Source: Guadua angustifolia
Lineage: Eukaryota; Streptophyta; Magnoliopsida; Poales; Poaceae
DNA: 64,000 nucleotides
Reading direction: 5' to 3'
Assembly: GCA_036346375.1 (NCBI GenBank)
Contig: CM070515.1
Location: 8,702,423 to 8,766,422, forward strand
Part shown: positions 12,840-24,049 of the stretch, piece after piece
Layout of the letters: the number at the start of each line of letters is the position of its first letter
How positions within the stretch are numbered: the first letter of the stretch is position 1
Translations under genes and position numbers: made by a program
Notes under the pieces: model-generated
Told to the model about the DNA's origin: nothing
The model's database searches: none
The model's input: the letters and a program-made list of their open reading frames with translations, nothing else

Positions 12840-13386
12840 ATGTGTGCTATATATTATAGTGGAAGAGAACGACGCTCAACTAGCACCGTCACATCATCTT
12901 TCTTGTGAAAAGGTTCTTTAAAAAATTTAAAATTATGTTTAAGTCCTTTTATCGGTTTTTAACAGGATAGATAAAAAAATCAAAATTACGTTTAGATCTC
13001 TCCGCGGTTTACGTTTATGTTCTCCCGATGGTTTTTAACAAAATAGACCCCAAAAATGACATCACGTTTAGGTCTCAAGAAATCGGCTTTTAGCACACTG
13101 AACCTGAAAAAATTACGTTTAGGTCCCTCTGTAGTTTTCTCACAAAAAACCCACAGATTCACCGATGGTTTATAGCAATCTACAGATTCACTGAGCAAGT
13201 TTTTTAAAATATCCATCGGACCAAACTTCAGACGGTGCAGCGTCGCCCAACCAAGTTTTGCACAACACAACGTAACGTGCGACCTTGACTACCTTTTTTC
13301 AGAAATAATCGTCGAACCAAATTTCGTACGGCACAGCGTCACGCGACCAAATTTCGGACGGCGCAGTGTAGCACTTACCCTGACTA
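12840..13386 (+). mobile_element. Helitron-like element 4
   Basis: It starts near gctatatattatagtggaagag, carries the family phrases gttttttaacag and ttacgtttaggt, and ends gcgcagtgtagcacttaccctg followed by CTAG at 13383-13386 and T. It is shorter and more diverged than elements 2 and 3. About 30 bases separate it from element 3. Confidence 0.5.
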
Positions 13387-13960
13387 GTTGGCAGCGTAAT
13401 TAATTCTATGAACACCAGCTGAGGTGGAGGGTTGGGACTGCCCTAATCCTTTTAGTGGCACAGGAAGACCAGTAGGACCCAAGATCGGGCACTGACCCGC
13501 CCACTCAAACTCTTGTATCGACCTAATGTAAGCACATGCGCACCTTTACGCTAACGTGATCTTCATTCGCAACGCGACCTTTAGAAAGTCGCAAGAAAGG
13601 AGCCAAGGTCGCTAACGTTGATATACAAGTAGTAGCGTATATAGTATGAAAGTGCCAAGTGTGAATATGTGATGCGTGGTACGTAGTCATAACTCGATGA
13701 AAGCATTTGTTGGATGTGGATTAGCATTTGAAGTTAGAAGTTACTGCTTTTTGCTTAGAATCGAATCTAACTAGAACCCAATGGTTTCTTTATGTATGTT
13801 TCTTTAATAGTACTATTGTTATTACGTGATATTGCATTCTTTTAGCGTTTTAATACTACTTTAAACTGCCCTACCTATAATTTCTTCCTAGGTCATCAGA
13901 AGACCTGATGACTTTGTTTGTCATGCAGTGCCTGGTATATATTCATTGCAAGGTTGAAAA
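13387..13960. other. unique spacer, no gene seen
   Basis: Mixed-composition sequence between the Helitron-like row and the tandem duplication. No coding frame or terminal structure stands out. Confidence 0.45.
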
Positions 13961-14730
13961 ATTCCAAGTATGAACGCGCATGTGCACGAAACTCAGCATC
14001 ATGTAAGCTTTTTTGCTTTTTTAGCCCTATTGCAAACGTTTTTTTCAAATATAACTCTCATTCAAAATTATTTGTAGATTTTTTCTCTACGAGTTACCTC
14101 TCATACTCAATGAGCTTGGCAAGTCGCCTTCCAAGTATGAACGTGCATGTGCACGAAACTCAGCACCATATAAGCTTAGATTTTTTTTTTTGCTTTTTAG
14201 CCCTATTGCAAACTTTTTTTTTCAAATATAACCCTCATTCGAAATCATTTGCAGATTTGTTCTCTACGAATCACCTCTCATGTTCAGTGAGTTTGGCAAG
14301 TTGCCTCGCGTTAAGAATCTTGCCAAGCTCCCCTTTCTTGTAACGAATCAAATCCACTAACTAATCACTAATTTAATCATGCTACTTAATTAATCACTTA
14401 ATTAAATCACTAATTAATCAATTTGCTTATTTAACCTCTTGATTAACTAGTGAATTAACGTTAGTCCTTCCGAGCCTACTGTGCCGACCGAACTTAGCAA
14501 AAGGGCTAGTTTCACAAATTCGAATAAAAGGAGGCTAAACTTATAAAAAATGAATTTTAGGGAGCCAGAAAAAGCGACAGCTTCGTAAGCTTGTAAGTCT
14601 CTCATATGTTACAAGTAGCAATTTATTCCATAGTGTTTGCAGGGGATGAACCGGAAATTTATAACTGAAGTCTAGAAAAGGATTTCACAGTTCGTCCTTA
14701 CGCTACAGCCACATCAAAGATGGGCAGTTT
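13961..14730 (+). repeat. tandem duplication C, unit 1
   Basis: A 770-base unit is repeated head to tail at 14733-15502 with only about a dozen visible differences, so the duplication is recent. Inside each unit the first 340 bases are themselves two diverged copies of a roughly 170-base subunit starting at attccaagtatgaacg (13961 and about 14129). A 141-codon frame over the subunits exists only because the repeat happens to be open; its protein is Phe/Ser-rich and unrecognisable. Confidence 0.95.
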
Positions 14731-14732
14731 AA

Positions 14733-15502
14733 ATTCCAAGTATGAACGCGCATGTGCACAAAACTCAGCATCATGGAAGCTTTTTTGCTTTTTTAGCCCT
14801 ATTGCAAACGTTTTTTTCAAATATAACCCTCATTCAAAATTATTTGCAGATTTGTTCTCTACGAGTTACCTCTCATACTCAATGAGCTTGGCAAGTCGCC
14901 TTCCAAGTACGAACGTGCATGTGCACGAAACTTAGCACCATGTAAGCTTAGATATTTTTTTCGCTTTTTTAGCCCTGTTGCAAACTTTTTTTTTTCAAAT
15001 ATAACCCTCATTCGAAATCATTTGCAGATTTGTTCTCTACGAATCACCTCTCATGTTCAGTGAGTTTGGCAAGTTGCCTCGCGTTAAGAATCTTGCCAAG
15101 CTCCCCTTTCTTATAAAGAATCAAATCCACTAACTAATCACTAATTTAATCATGCTACTTAATTAATCATTTAATTAAATCACTAATTAATCAATTTGCT
15201 TATTTAACCTCTTGATTAACTAGTGAATTAACGTTAGTCCTTCTGAGCCTACTGTGCCTACTGAACTTAGCACAAGGGCTAGTTTCACAAATCGAATAAA
15301 AGGAGGCTAAACTTATAAATAATGAATTTTAGGGAGCCAGAAAAAGCGACAGCTTCGTAAGCTTGTAAGTCTCTCATATGTTACAAGTAGCAATTTATTC
15401 CATAGTGTTTGCAGGGGATGAACCGGAAATTTATAACTGAAGTCTAGAAAAGGATTTCACAGTTCGTCCTTACGCTACAGCCACATCAAAGATGGGTAGT
15501 TT
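14733..15502 (+). repeat. tandem duplication C, unit 2
   Basis: Second unit of the duplication at 13961-14730, offset 772 bases, with two extra bases (aa) at the junction. It has the same internal 170-base subunit pair. It ends at gatgggtagttt, where unit 1 ends gatgggcagttt. It lies about 760 bases upstream of the DUF4220-type gene start. Confidence 0.95.
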
Positions 15503-16139
15503 GGTTTGTTACTAATTGTCGTTAATGCATGCTTTCCTTTTCAATATTTGGCACCATTTATTATGTTTGGTAAGCATTTGATTTGCTATCAAACTTTGGC
15601 AAAATTCACTTATCTATTGATATTCTAGTTTAGATTTTCTCGCTAATCTTTGATCAAAATATTGGTACATCTCACCCTTTATCTCGGTTTTTAGCCGAAT
15701 TATTCAGGACATCAATACCTACAGACAGAGCAGCGAGACGAGGCGACTCTTTCCAGAATAGGGATGGACAGATATAGGTTTTTCTCGATTGATAGGTGAT
15801 TGGCGTCGGGCGGCGTTCTTCGTGTCTTCAGAAGGGGTCGTCCGAAGGAATCTTTGTTTCCTAGTGCATCTCAGTTACTCAGAGCCTCGGTGCTAGTTAT
15901 ACATTAAACTAGCTGAATGAGGTACCATGAGGTTATATAGTGAAAATACGAGAATGTATGATGAGATACAAGAGTTTAATAGCAATTTAGTGGTACTAAT
16001 AGTACAGAGGCAGCTGGCTCTGATTTAACTTCACCAAGACGACGACTACCAAAAGTAAGTCTTCGTTTGATAAGACTGTTTGAATTTTCCGCCAGAAAAA
16101 AAAAGCTTTCGAACGCTTGTCTTCGAAGTTGAAACTTGT
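15503..16139 (+). other. upstream region of DUF4220-type gene copy 1
   Basis: No gene is seen. From about 16033 the sequence resembles the leader of the second gene copy (34305 onward), so the duplicated segment includes at least 230 bases of 5' flank. The part before that is unique in the window. Confidence 0.5.
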
Positions 16140-16147
16140 GTATATAT
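16139..16147 (+). promoter_or_regulatory. TATA-like element of DUF4220-type gene copy 1
   Basis: The sequence gtatatatgc lies about 120 bases before the chosen ATG and is conserved at the matching place in copy 2 (near 34406). Position and conservation fit a TATA box, but a transcription start cannot be seen from the sequence. Confidence 0.5.
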
Positions 16148-16264
16148 GCACGCAGATCCGGAATCCTGATCACCTTACGCTTACTGGCTTCCTTGAGAAA
16201 CAAAGCGCACAGAGAGAGACAGGGACAGACGAGTTCGGTCTATTCCCATCGCCAAGGAGGCCCA

Positions 16265-18426
16265 ATGGTCTCCAGTGACAATTTCGCCCACGTCGGGTTA
16301 ATCGCCGCCGCCGTGCTCGCCGTCCTGCTGGTGGCGCTCAGCACGTACGGCCGTCGCACCCGCCACCCGGCGCTCCGCTCCTTCTTTTGGGTCGCCTCCT
16401 TCGTGTTCCTCCCGCTCACCTCCTCCGTCATCTCCAGCTTGCTGAGGAAGACCAAGGAGAGAAACTGCGACGGCACCTTCCCACCCCTCGGCTCGGCAAA
16501 CTCAGACGTCCAGAGCATGTGGACGCTCCTCCTGTGGATAGCTCTCCTCCTCACCATCAAGGGCAACGCCGACACCGCGGCGGCGGGAGTCGCCGCCGCC
16601 GTGGCCTTCCCTGCCACCGGCGACGTCAGCATCGACGGTCAGAAGGTCCGGCCCCCCGTGGAGAACCTCACTCAGTACGCCTGGCTGGCCATTCTTATCG
16701 TCCTGTGCATTCCAGTGGCCGGATGGCTGGGCACTGTGAGGAAATCCATCTTCATCGCGTTCTGCGTGCTCGGCCTCGCCAAGATGGTGCTCAAGCTGGT
16801 CGCCTTCTGGAGCGCGGGCAGCTCCTTCGCTCTCGGCAAGAACGCCCGCCTTATTTCGGGCTACATGGCGCAGCTCGTTGAAGACGGCGAGGAGGAGGGC
16901 CATGAGCAAGTGCCGCGTTACATTGTGATGGGCGAGAGGAAGAAGCACGTAGAGGAAGGCCCTCATGGGTACCGCATCAAGCGTGCCGTTTTGGATGATA
17001 AGTTCAGCGCCTTGGTGACGCTGGACCGCGTGTGGCGGCTGTCGGATCACGGCCATGGCCTCCTCGCCGAGCGGCGGGAGCTCAGAGACCTCTGCCTATC
17101 CTACTCCCTGTTCAAGAGCCTTCGGCGGCGGCTTTCAGGGTACCCCCTGGCTGACGCTGGGTCCAACAACGCTCTTGATTTCGTGCTCCGAGGCATGGAC
17201 GCCGCCGGCGCCGGCACCGGCGATGCCGACAGAGTGTTCCGAGTCCTCGTAGACGAGCTCTGGTTTGCGAGTGATTTCTACTACTCTTCCCTCCCGTTGT
17301 GCTCCTTCAGCGGGTGGTGCGCCGCTCTCAACCACCTCTTCTCTGCCTTGATCGTCGTCGGAGCTGTCACCGTGGGATGGATTTACCATGCTAAGAAGGT
17401 GGTCGTCTTCAGCGAGACGCCAATTTACTACATCATCACTTTCTTCCTCCTGTTGGTCGTCGTGCTCACCGAGACCTGGGAGATTGTCGCCGGCGTGTGC
17501 TCCAACTGGACTAAGATGGCCTTGCTCGGCCACTACATCAGACGGGAAACACTGTGGCGTCGAACTCGCTGCGCCCACGCGGCGCTCGCCGCGGTGCTGG
17601 GGTTCAGCCCGGCGAGACGGTGGCGCGACAAGTTGGGGCAGAACTCGGTGCTGGAGACCCGCAAGTTCCGCAAGCGGTCCGGGCTTCTCTCGGAGCAAAT
17701 CTACGGCCGAGCAGGACTCATGAAGTCCGTCCAGGTCTCGCCGGCCGTGAAGGACGCGGTGCTAAGGTCCCTGAAGAGCAGCTACGGGCGGATGAACGAA
17801 GGAAGCACGGCGGCGCGGCAAGTCGGCGGCAAGGTCGACTGGGCATGGTACGGTTCCCACAAAAGCTTGGCGTCCGACGGAGACGGAAGCAGCACAACGG
17901 AATATATCCTCGCGTCGCACGTCGGCACAAGGCTCTTCGAGATAAAGTTCCCGATGTCGGCCTCGTCCGACAAGACCGCCGCCTGCCATCTGTCGTACTA
18001 CTGCGCGTACCTGGCGGCGGCCGTGCCGGAGCTGCTGCCGGACAACCCGCGTGGACCGACAAACGGTACAAGGAAGTGGTGGCCGACGTGCGGGCGGCGC
18101 TGGGGGAGGACAGTGCCAGCGAGTCGATGGGGTACGAGAGGCTGGTGCAGGCGCTGGACGAGGGCTCGCGGGACAAGGTGCTGCGGCGGGGCGCGGAGCT
18201 CGGGCGGCGCCTGGTGGAGGAGTACGAGGAGGATGAGGCGTCGGGGTGGCTGTACCTGGCGGATTTCTGGTCGGAGATGGTGCTCTTCGTCGCGCCGTCG
18301 GAGAACGTCAAGGGCCACGTCGAGGCCATGGGGCGCGGCGGAGAGTTCGTCACGCTCATCTGGGCACTGCTCCTGCACGCCGGCGTCACGACCAGGCCTG
18401 AGACGCCAGGCAGCGCTATTCCGTGA
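16265..18426 (+). pseudogene. DUF4220/DUF594-type membrane protein gene copy 1 (one frameshift)
   Basis: A single-exon gene of the plant DUF4220 family (C-terminal DUF594), integral membrane proteins of unknown biochemical role that are expanded in grasses. I chose the ATG at 16265 (MVSSDNFAHVG) rather than the upstream in-frame ATG at 16136 because the membrane topology begins there and a TATA-like site lies 120 bases upstream. Hydrophobic segments fall at about residues 9-28, 41-62, 85-100, 141-160, 165-183, 350-372 and 386-408. The C-terminal region starts near residue 573 (HLSYYCAYLAAAVPELLP). At 18046-18048 there are three C where copy 2 has four. This moves the reading frame, and the normal C-terminus continues in the +1 frame to TGA at 18424. 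The difference lies in a homopolymer, so it could be a sequencing error; otherwise the gene is broken near residue 595 of about 720. Confidence 0.85.
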
Positions 18427-18563
18427 TCTTTGGAGTAGAACGTAATTAACTAGCTCTTGTTTACGTTGCATGCATCGATCGTCCGTAATTAACCTGCATC
18501 TAGTAGCTTGCTTTCCTTCCATGCATCATGCACGAACGTAACTAGCTCTTGTTTATGATGCTT
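18427..18563 (+). other. 3' flank of gene copy 1 with short duplication
   Basis: The sequence gtaattaactagctcttgttta, the cctgcatctagtagc phrase and the tccatgcatcatgcacgaa phrase appear here and again at 19270-19335, on the far side of the hAT element. Copy 2 of the gene has one set (47675-47770). About 100 bases were therefore duplicated locally in copy 1 before the hAT insertion. Confidence 0.65.
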
Positions 18564-19261
18564 TAGCGGTGAAAATGGTACGGATTAATCCCGACCGATT
18601 CGGTACTGAACCCGATTAAAACCGTATCCGAGGAAAAAAATCCGTATCCGGCCGGATTCGGATACGGTACCGGATAGTTGCTACCGGATACGGTAGCGGA
18701 TACGGGAGCCGTGAAATCCGACCGAATAAGCCGTATCACGGTAACGGATACTATCCGATTGGATATCCGAATGCCGAAAATACGTGGCATTCGTATTATG
18801 TATACATATATTGTAGAAAGAAGAAATTGCTAGTGATGCTGACTGATGGTACGGCATGTCGAATTTATTATGGTCGTATGGATTTATGTAGAAGTATGAA
18901 ATGTTAATTATATTAAACTTGTGGCTTGTCAATTGTCGAATTTGTGTATAAATTTGCTAGTGATTGTCGAATTTTTTGTTTGAATTTGATACCCTTATTA
19001 AACTTGTGTTGTGTAAGTTGTCAAACTTATGTAATATATATGAATTTATTGCTAGTCGAATGTTTCAACAAGTATGTATCCGTTTCCGAACCGAATCCGG
19101 TATGTATCCGTCCCGACAGTATCGTATTCGAAACTCCGAAATATCCAAATTCGTATCCATATTTAGTCTTACCGTATCCGATTCCGAATCTGGAAAAAAA
19201 AATATAAATTAAGATACGAAAACAGCAATATCTAACTGTATCCGATCCGTTTTCACCGCTA
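18564..19261. mobile_element. non-autonomous hAT-like element
   Basis: 698 bases begin TAGCGGTGAAAATGG and end CCGTTTTCACCGCTA, an inverted terminal repeat. They are flanked by a perfect 8-base target duplication TGATGCTT (18556-18563 and 19262-19269), the hallmark of hAT insertion. The interior is AT-rich with many gtatccg phrases near both ends. It encodes no transposase. The corresponding place after gene copy 2 (about 47700) lacks it, so it inserted after the gene duplication. Confidence 0.93.
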
Positions 19262-19269
19262 TGATGCTT

Positions 19270-20166
19270 GCATCTTCCGTAATTAACCTGCATCTAGTAG
19301 TAGCTTGCTTTCCTTCCATGTATCATGCACGAAAACGTTCGGTAGACAGGCATGCACGCATAAATAATACTATGTACGTTAGTACGCACCATGTTTGTTT
19401 GTACTCAACTGGTCGTTGTTTCATGCTATATATCTCCCTGAACTACTTGATTCTCGATATCAGCTCGCAGTTTGTATTGTGTTTGAAGCAAAAATATCTA
19501 ATGTAATTAGGGATAAAAATGGAAATAGAATTTCCGACCATTTAAGAGAAAAAGAGAAACGAAAGCCTTTTTTTGGAAATAAAAAAGGAAATATCAGTAC
19601 AGAAATGAAAGCGAATTTTTTTTGGTGAGAAAAGGAATGGGAGAGCCATTTCTAACGAAACAGAAATTCCGTACAAATGAATACCTCAAAACCAAATTTC
19701 AAACTCTTCACGGCAGGCCTCCAGTCGAGAATACCTCAAAACCAAATTTCCAATCGGTGGTGATTTGCAGAGTGATGGTGCATCCCAATGTTGAGCGACA
19801 GAAGTGGATTTGAGATAAAAAATAATTCTGGTACTACTAATATATTTCCTCCCTATGAAGCACCTCAGACCCGGACACATTACATCATACAAGCATTAGA
19901 CATCATCATAAGATAAATTTATCATCAAATCAAACAGACCTCAAGTCCAAATGCTTTTTACACCAATGGATCACCTTCGAGCTTTCCCAATATCTTTCTT
20001 CTCTAACAAAATGTTTGTGTGAAAATCTGAAAGGATTATTAACCAAACACTGGCGGGTTTCTACTCAACGTAAAAGGCATAATGGCAGTGGAATTTCACT
20101 AGATGGTATCTAAGGGTATGCTTGGTTCTCAGCTAAATTTTGTTATACTTTGCCACCTATCGAGTT
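19270..20166. other. intergenic stretch up to assembly gap
   Basis: The first 70 bases repeat the gene 3' flank. The remainder is mixed AT-rich sequence with one small direct repeat (gaatacctcaaaaccaaattt at 19679 and 19730). No gene is seen. Confidence 0.5.
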
Positions 20167-20266
20167 NNNNNNNNNNNNNNNNNNNNNNNNNNNNNNNNNN
20201 NNNNNNNNNNNNNNNNNNNNNNNNNNNNNNNNNNNNNNNNNNNNNNNNNNNNNNNNNNNNNNNNNN
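20167..20266. other. assembly gap of 100 N
   Basis: Exactly 100 N, the conventional size for an unknown-length scaffold gap. Any frame that crosses it is meaningless. The sequence just after the gap (20267-20360) resembles the gtatccgat phrases of hAT ends, so a repeat probably caused the gap. Confidence 0.99.
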
Positions 20267-20483
20267 TTTAGTATTCGACGGATAGTGAGTCATCGGATCT
20301 GTATCCGACAGATTAAAATCCGTATTCATTTTCGATCCGATACTATCTGAGCCAACAAAATCTGTATCGAAAAATAATCCGCGTTGATTAGAAACTCATA
20401 CATTGTTGCCAGAGTTACATAAGAGTCAAGCTCTCTTAATTAGAGAATATTGTGCTTATATAGGCCCTGCAGGTTGTTTTTAT

Positions 20484-21566
20484 AAATCTAGCCCCCACAG
20501 ACATTTTTGCAAAAATAGTCACCTCCCCTATCGCGGAAGGCGTGGCATGCCACACTCAAGGAGAGCAGGAGGTGGCCGGGATGCGGTTGCGTGTAGGAGC
20601 ACGGCACAGCGTGGGCTGGCGGCTAGGTGAGGCTACATGCAGTGGCGGAGCCACCGGGGGGGCGTGATGGGGCCTGGCCCCCCCGGTCGGCATTGCTAGC
20701 TTGTAAAGATTTTTTTGGCTAACTCACAATAAAAATTCAATTGCTTACTTCTAGCATATACATACTCCATCGATTAGTAATTAATTAATTACCTAATGGC
20801 TGTGATGATCAGAGCAGACTATAAAATAGCACTGAATCGATGTGTTTCAACAAATCATAAGGATAACCAAGAAGAATGTCTCCTAGCATATATTTTTGCT
20901 CCATTTCTCATATTAAAGAACCTAGGTTAGATTTGCTGGCGTAAGGGAATATAAGTAGGCTAATCTAAGAACATTTGGACTGGTATACATTTGTATTAGA
21001 ATTTGAGGCTACAAATAGATAGTATAGGATTGTAGATATGTAGGTATATGTATCCTCTGTTTTCTTTGGTTAGAGAAGTCTTATATAGAATGTCTGGGGT
21101 TAACGTCGGTGAGATCACACAAGAGTCCAATTCTTAAGTCTAGCTTATACCTTCCAAAGCGTTTATATATTGTACTTACTATATCAAGTGGTATCGTTCC
21201 TAAATCTTTGCAAGCTACAAGTGTTACATATTGTACTTATTATATATTAAATTTTGAATATCAATGAATCAATCATTAGTAGAGGTTCATTTTATTCTTA
21301 GGCCCCCTCCTTTAAAAATTTCTGGCTCCGCCACTGGCTGCATGTACAAGCGGGGGACAGTAGTTCCTGCATAAGGGGAGCGTGTTCATTCTGCATCCTC
21401 CTGCGCTCCCACGCATAACCGCGACACTGGGCGTCTCCTGTGCACCTCGGGCGCGACAAGGGATATATATCGTCTGCCGCGTCTTTTGCGGTACAAGAGG
21501 TGGCTATTTTTTTTGCAAAAGTGTTTAGTGGGAGTTAGATATGAAAAAAAAAGCTGCTGGGGCTAG
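20484..21566. mobile_element. MITE with long imperfect inverted ends, hAT nested inside
   Basis: The left arm reads aaatctagcccccac, later tttttgcaaaaatagtcacctc. The right arm is its imperfect inverse: gaggtggctattttttttgc, later ggggctaga. Removing the nested hAT element (20640-21336) and one target copy leaves about 378 bases, matching the size of a second copy with the same ends at 51718-52092. Both share the tcgtctgccgcgtctttt phrase in the right arm. The superfamily is uncertain, Mutator-like being the best guess from the long ends. It is non-coding. Confidence 0.7.
20640..21336. mobile_element. non-autonomous hAT-like element (CAGTGGCGGAGCCA ends)
   Basis: 697 bases begin CAGTGGCGGAGCCACC and end TGGCTCCGCCACTG, a terminal inverted repeat common in plant hAT elements. 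The 8-base flanks GCTACATG (20632-20639) and GCTGCATG (21337-21344) match at 7 of 8 positions. The interior is AT-rich and has no transposase frame. It is inserted within the MITE at 20484-21566. Confidence 0.9.
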
Positions 21567-21769
21567 ACTGCTGTTAATTACAGACTGTCCGTTGCCACTA
21601 ATTTCTCAGCATGATAACAACGCTGGCTATAGCCGACAGCCGTAGCCTCTGTTGCACGCAGGTCGACATTGCTTCCGTTCCGTGAAGTTATCAAATAATC
21701 GACTGTCGTTTACTTTACTATTCAAACTTTGATCCTTAATTTTGACCGCTAGATACGTAAATACTAATT

Positions 21770-21990
21770 TTTTAGCGAGTTCAATGTCCTAAGTTTCAAC
21801 GTTAACTTGGTGTTCACGCACACGAGCACGTTGGTTTTGCTAAATTGACTGTGCCGAATTTGCAACTAGCAGTACGTGCCGACGATGGTTCCTGTATATA
21901 AAATTTAAAATACCTATCGTACACAGCCCTCTATCCATAGGATAAATCAATAATTTAAACTCACGTATATGACGTGCACGAACGAAGAAG
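21770..21990 (+). repeat. AT-rich repeat family X, head fragment (copy 2a)
   Basis: This matches the head of copy 1 (around 5085-5300): caatgtcctaagttt, gcacgttggttttgc, tgccgacgatggttcct. It stops before the AT-rich tail. A second, fuller copy follows directly at about 22040, so the head is tandemly duplicated here. Confidence 0.65.
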
Positions 21991-22039
21991 CGGAACGAGA
22001 AGAAGCAGAACGATGGCAAGGGCGGCGTGACTCCAGTCC

Positions 22040-23460
22040 ACGGTCCACCGCCGTCAGCGATATTAAGAGTTTTTTTTCATGGTAGCCATACCGGAATAAG
22101 CTCATGTTGTTTTTGCGAGTTGAATGTCCTAAGCTTCAACTTTACTTGGCGCTCACGCACATGAGTACGTTGGTTTGCTAAATTGACTATACCGAATTTG
22201 CAAATAGTAGTAGGTGCCGACGATGTTTCCTCAACAGAAATTTAAAATACCTACCTAGCGAACTATCGGCTTAAATTACCTCAGCGCATACGTGCATTAG
22301 CATTACTAGTTTTACTTTGCTTAATTGTTTCGCACTTTTGACTATTAATTTCCTTAGAGAAATATATCCGGTAGTAATGCGACTTCTGACCTGCAAATGA
22401 GAAAATGAATCGGTCTTCAGTTTCATCAGTGTCATGCAGGGTTTCAAATTTCGTTTTCGGTTCATATCTCGTCACCCTCCGAAATCCGAAATTTCAGCGA
22501 AATCTCGTTATTTCGGACGAAATCCAGAAGAAATCTAAAAAGCAAAATTCAAATCCAGAATATTTTGAACCGAGAAAACCAAGATCTCGCTGAGATTGAT
22601 CGAGATCTTGTCGAGATTGACTGAAATCTCGGCAAAATTCAATTGAGTGAAAAATGGTCGAGACGATGTTAAAATTTTTTGATTTTTTTATGGATGGTCC
22701 AAATGCATCATCAATGTTTCTATAAAATTTTTAGATGATTATCGACCTTCAAGAATTTTCAAAAATTCTGAAAGTGCTACGTCCTGATAAAAACCTAATG
22801 ATTAATATAGAGATTTGCTTGAGCAAACAAAAAAGTTTACAATTTTTGAAACTTTTAAAGATGGGTGCTAAGGCAATGCTTAAGCTCTCATAAAAATTTT
22901 GAATCCTGATTATACTCCCTTCAATTTATAAAATTCTTACAAAGGTATTATACCATTTACGTTCTTTTTGTTTTTGATTTTTGATATATAACAGATGAAG
23001 TTCAATGTTTCCCATAGATCAAACAAAAAAATGTAAATTTTTTAAAAAATTTATAGAATAGTTATGAGGTAATTTTTAAGCTATCATAAAAATTTTGAAA
23101 CATGATAACACTCGAGCAAATTTATAAAATTCGACAAAATTCTTGTCTAAAGTATGTTCATTATGTTTTTAATTTATTAAAGATAACAAATGAAGTTCAA
23201 TTCTTTTAAAAAAATTTATGTATGATTCTAGACTGATAAGTATGGTACCAAAAATTTTCAGAGCATAATCAAGTTTGTATAATTTTATAAAAAATTTAAA
23301 GTGTTTGTACCGAAATTATAGAATATCTCAAAATTTTGGTTTTTCAACAAATTTTATGGAAGATGACTTTCTTAAGAGTTATTGGACCAAATCCGGTCAA
23401 ATCCAGCCCTTAAAAATTAAAATCCGGTCAAAATACCTTATCTTAGGCCGGCCTTGACTG
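22040..23460 (+). repeat. AT-rich repeat family X, copy 2b
   Basis: The head (22060-22380) matches copy 1 and the tail (22720-23450) ends in the conserved ggttttt-caaatttt, ttattggacc and atccggtcaaat block. Between them, 22430-22650 carries repeated aaatttcg, gagatctcg and gagatt phrases not present in copy 1 but also seen at the end of copy 3 (63400-63520). No protein is supported. Confidence 0.65.
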
Positions 23461-24049
23461 ATTATATGGCACTTACCTCAGCCAATCACAAGTACATATA
23501 GTACACGATTCGATGGAGGAAAGGAGCCTACATTTTGACTATTCTGTTTTTGGTGCTTATTTTAGTACAGCAAAATGATAAAATTTTAGTTATCATGTAC
23601 CAAGGGAGTAGAATGGGTTGAACAGTAAAGAAATCGTCATAAACCATAACAACTAGATGAGCAACAGGCCTGCGCGCTGCTGCAGATAGAAGAATTATTG
23701 AGATAGGCAGAGATTTTAATAGAGAAATAATTATTTTTCAAGAATACCTTAAAAAAACAAAAAATCTCTAAATATTTTTAATATCTAAAAATATATTTTC
23801 TTTCTAAATTTTTTAAAAAGTACCGTAGCAAGCACTGTTCCTATTCCCTATAGTTTCTATAGTGAATATGAGACACGTGGCGAGGAGATCGACTGGCTAT
23901 AATACCTCCCAAAAATAATGAGTTATATAGATAACAATGGTTTGATAGGATTGCTACTTGAACTAAGCACCCGAGTTGGCTTACTCGAAAGTAATCTTAT
24001 ATAATCGGGGTAATTAATGTTACCTCTATGAATTTTTAAAATCATTATT
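23461..24049. other. intergenic, no feature seen
   Basis: AT-rich sequence without coding potential or recognised ends. Confidence 0.45.

Noticed and set aside
13918..14343. 141-codon Phe/Ser-rich frame
   Set aside because: It is produced by two diverged 170-base subunits of a tandem repeat and is not conserved as a frame in the second unit.
16240..17056. Long minus-strand frames (130 and 184 codons) opposite the DUF4220-type gene
   Set aside because: The gene is GC-rich with few A/T stops on either strand; the antisense frames have no domain and disappear in the disrupted copy.
17554..18426. A separate 290-codon protein in the +1 frame of gene copy 1
   Set aside because: Only its last part, after the frameshift, is real gene sequence; the first part is an Arg/Gly/Pro-rich shadow of the main frame.
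20103..20350. Frames of 60-66 codons crossing the N run
   Set aside because: They consist mostly of unknown bases in an assembly gap.
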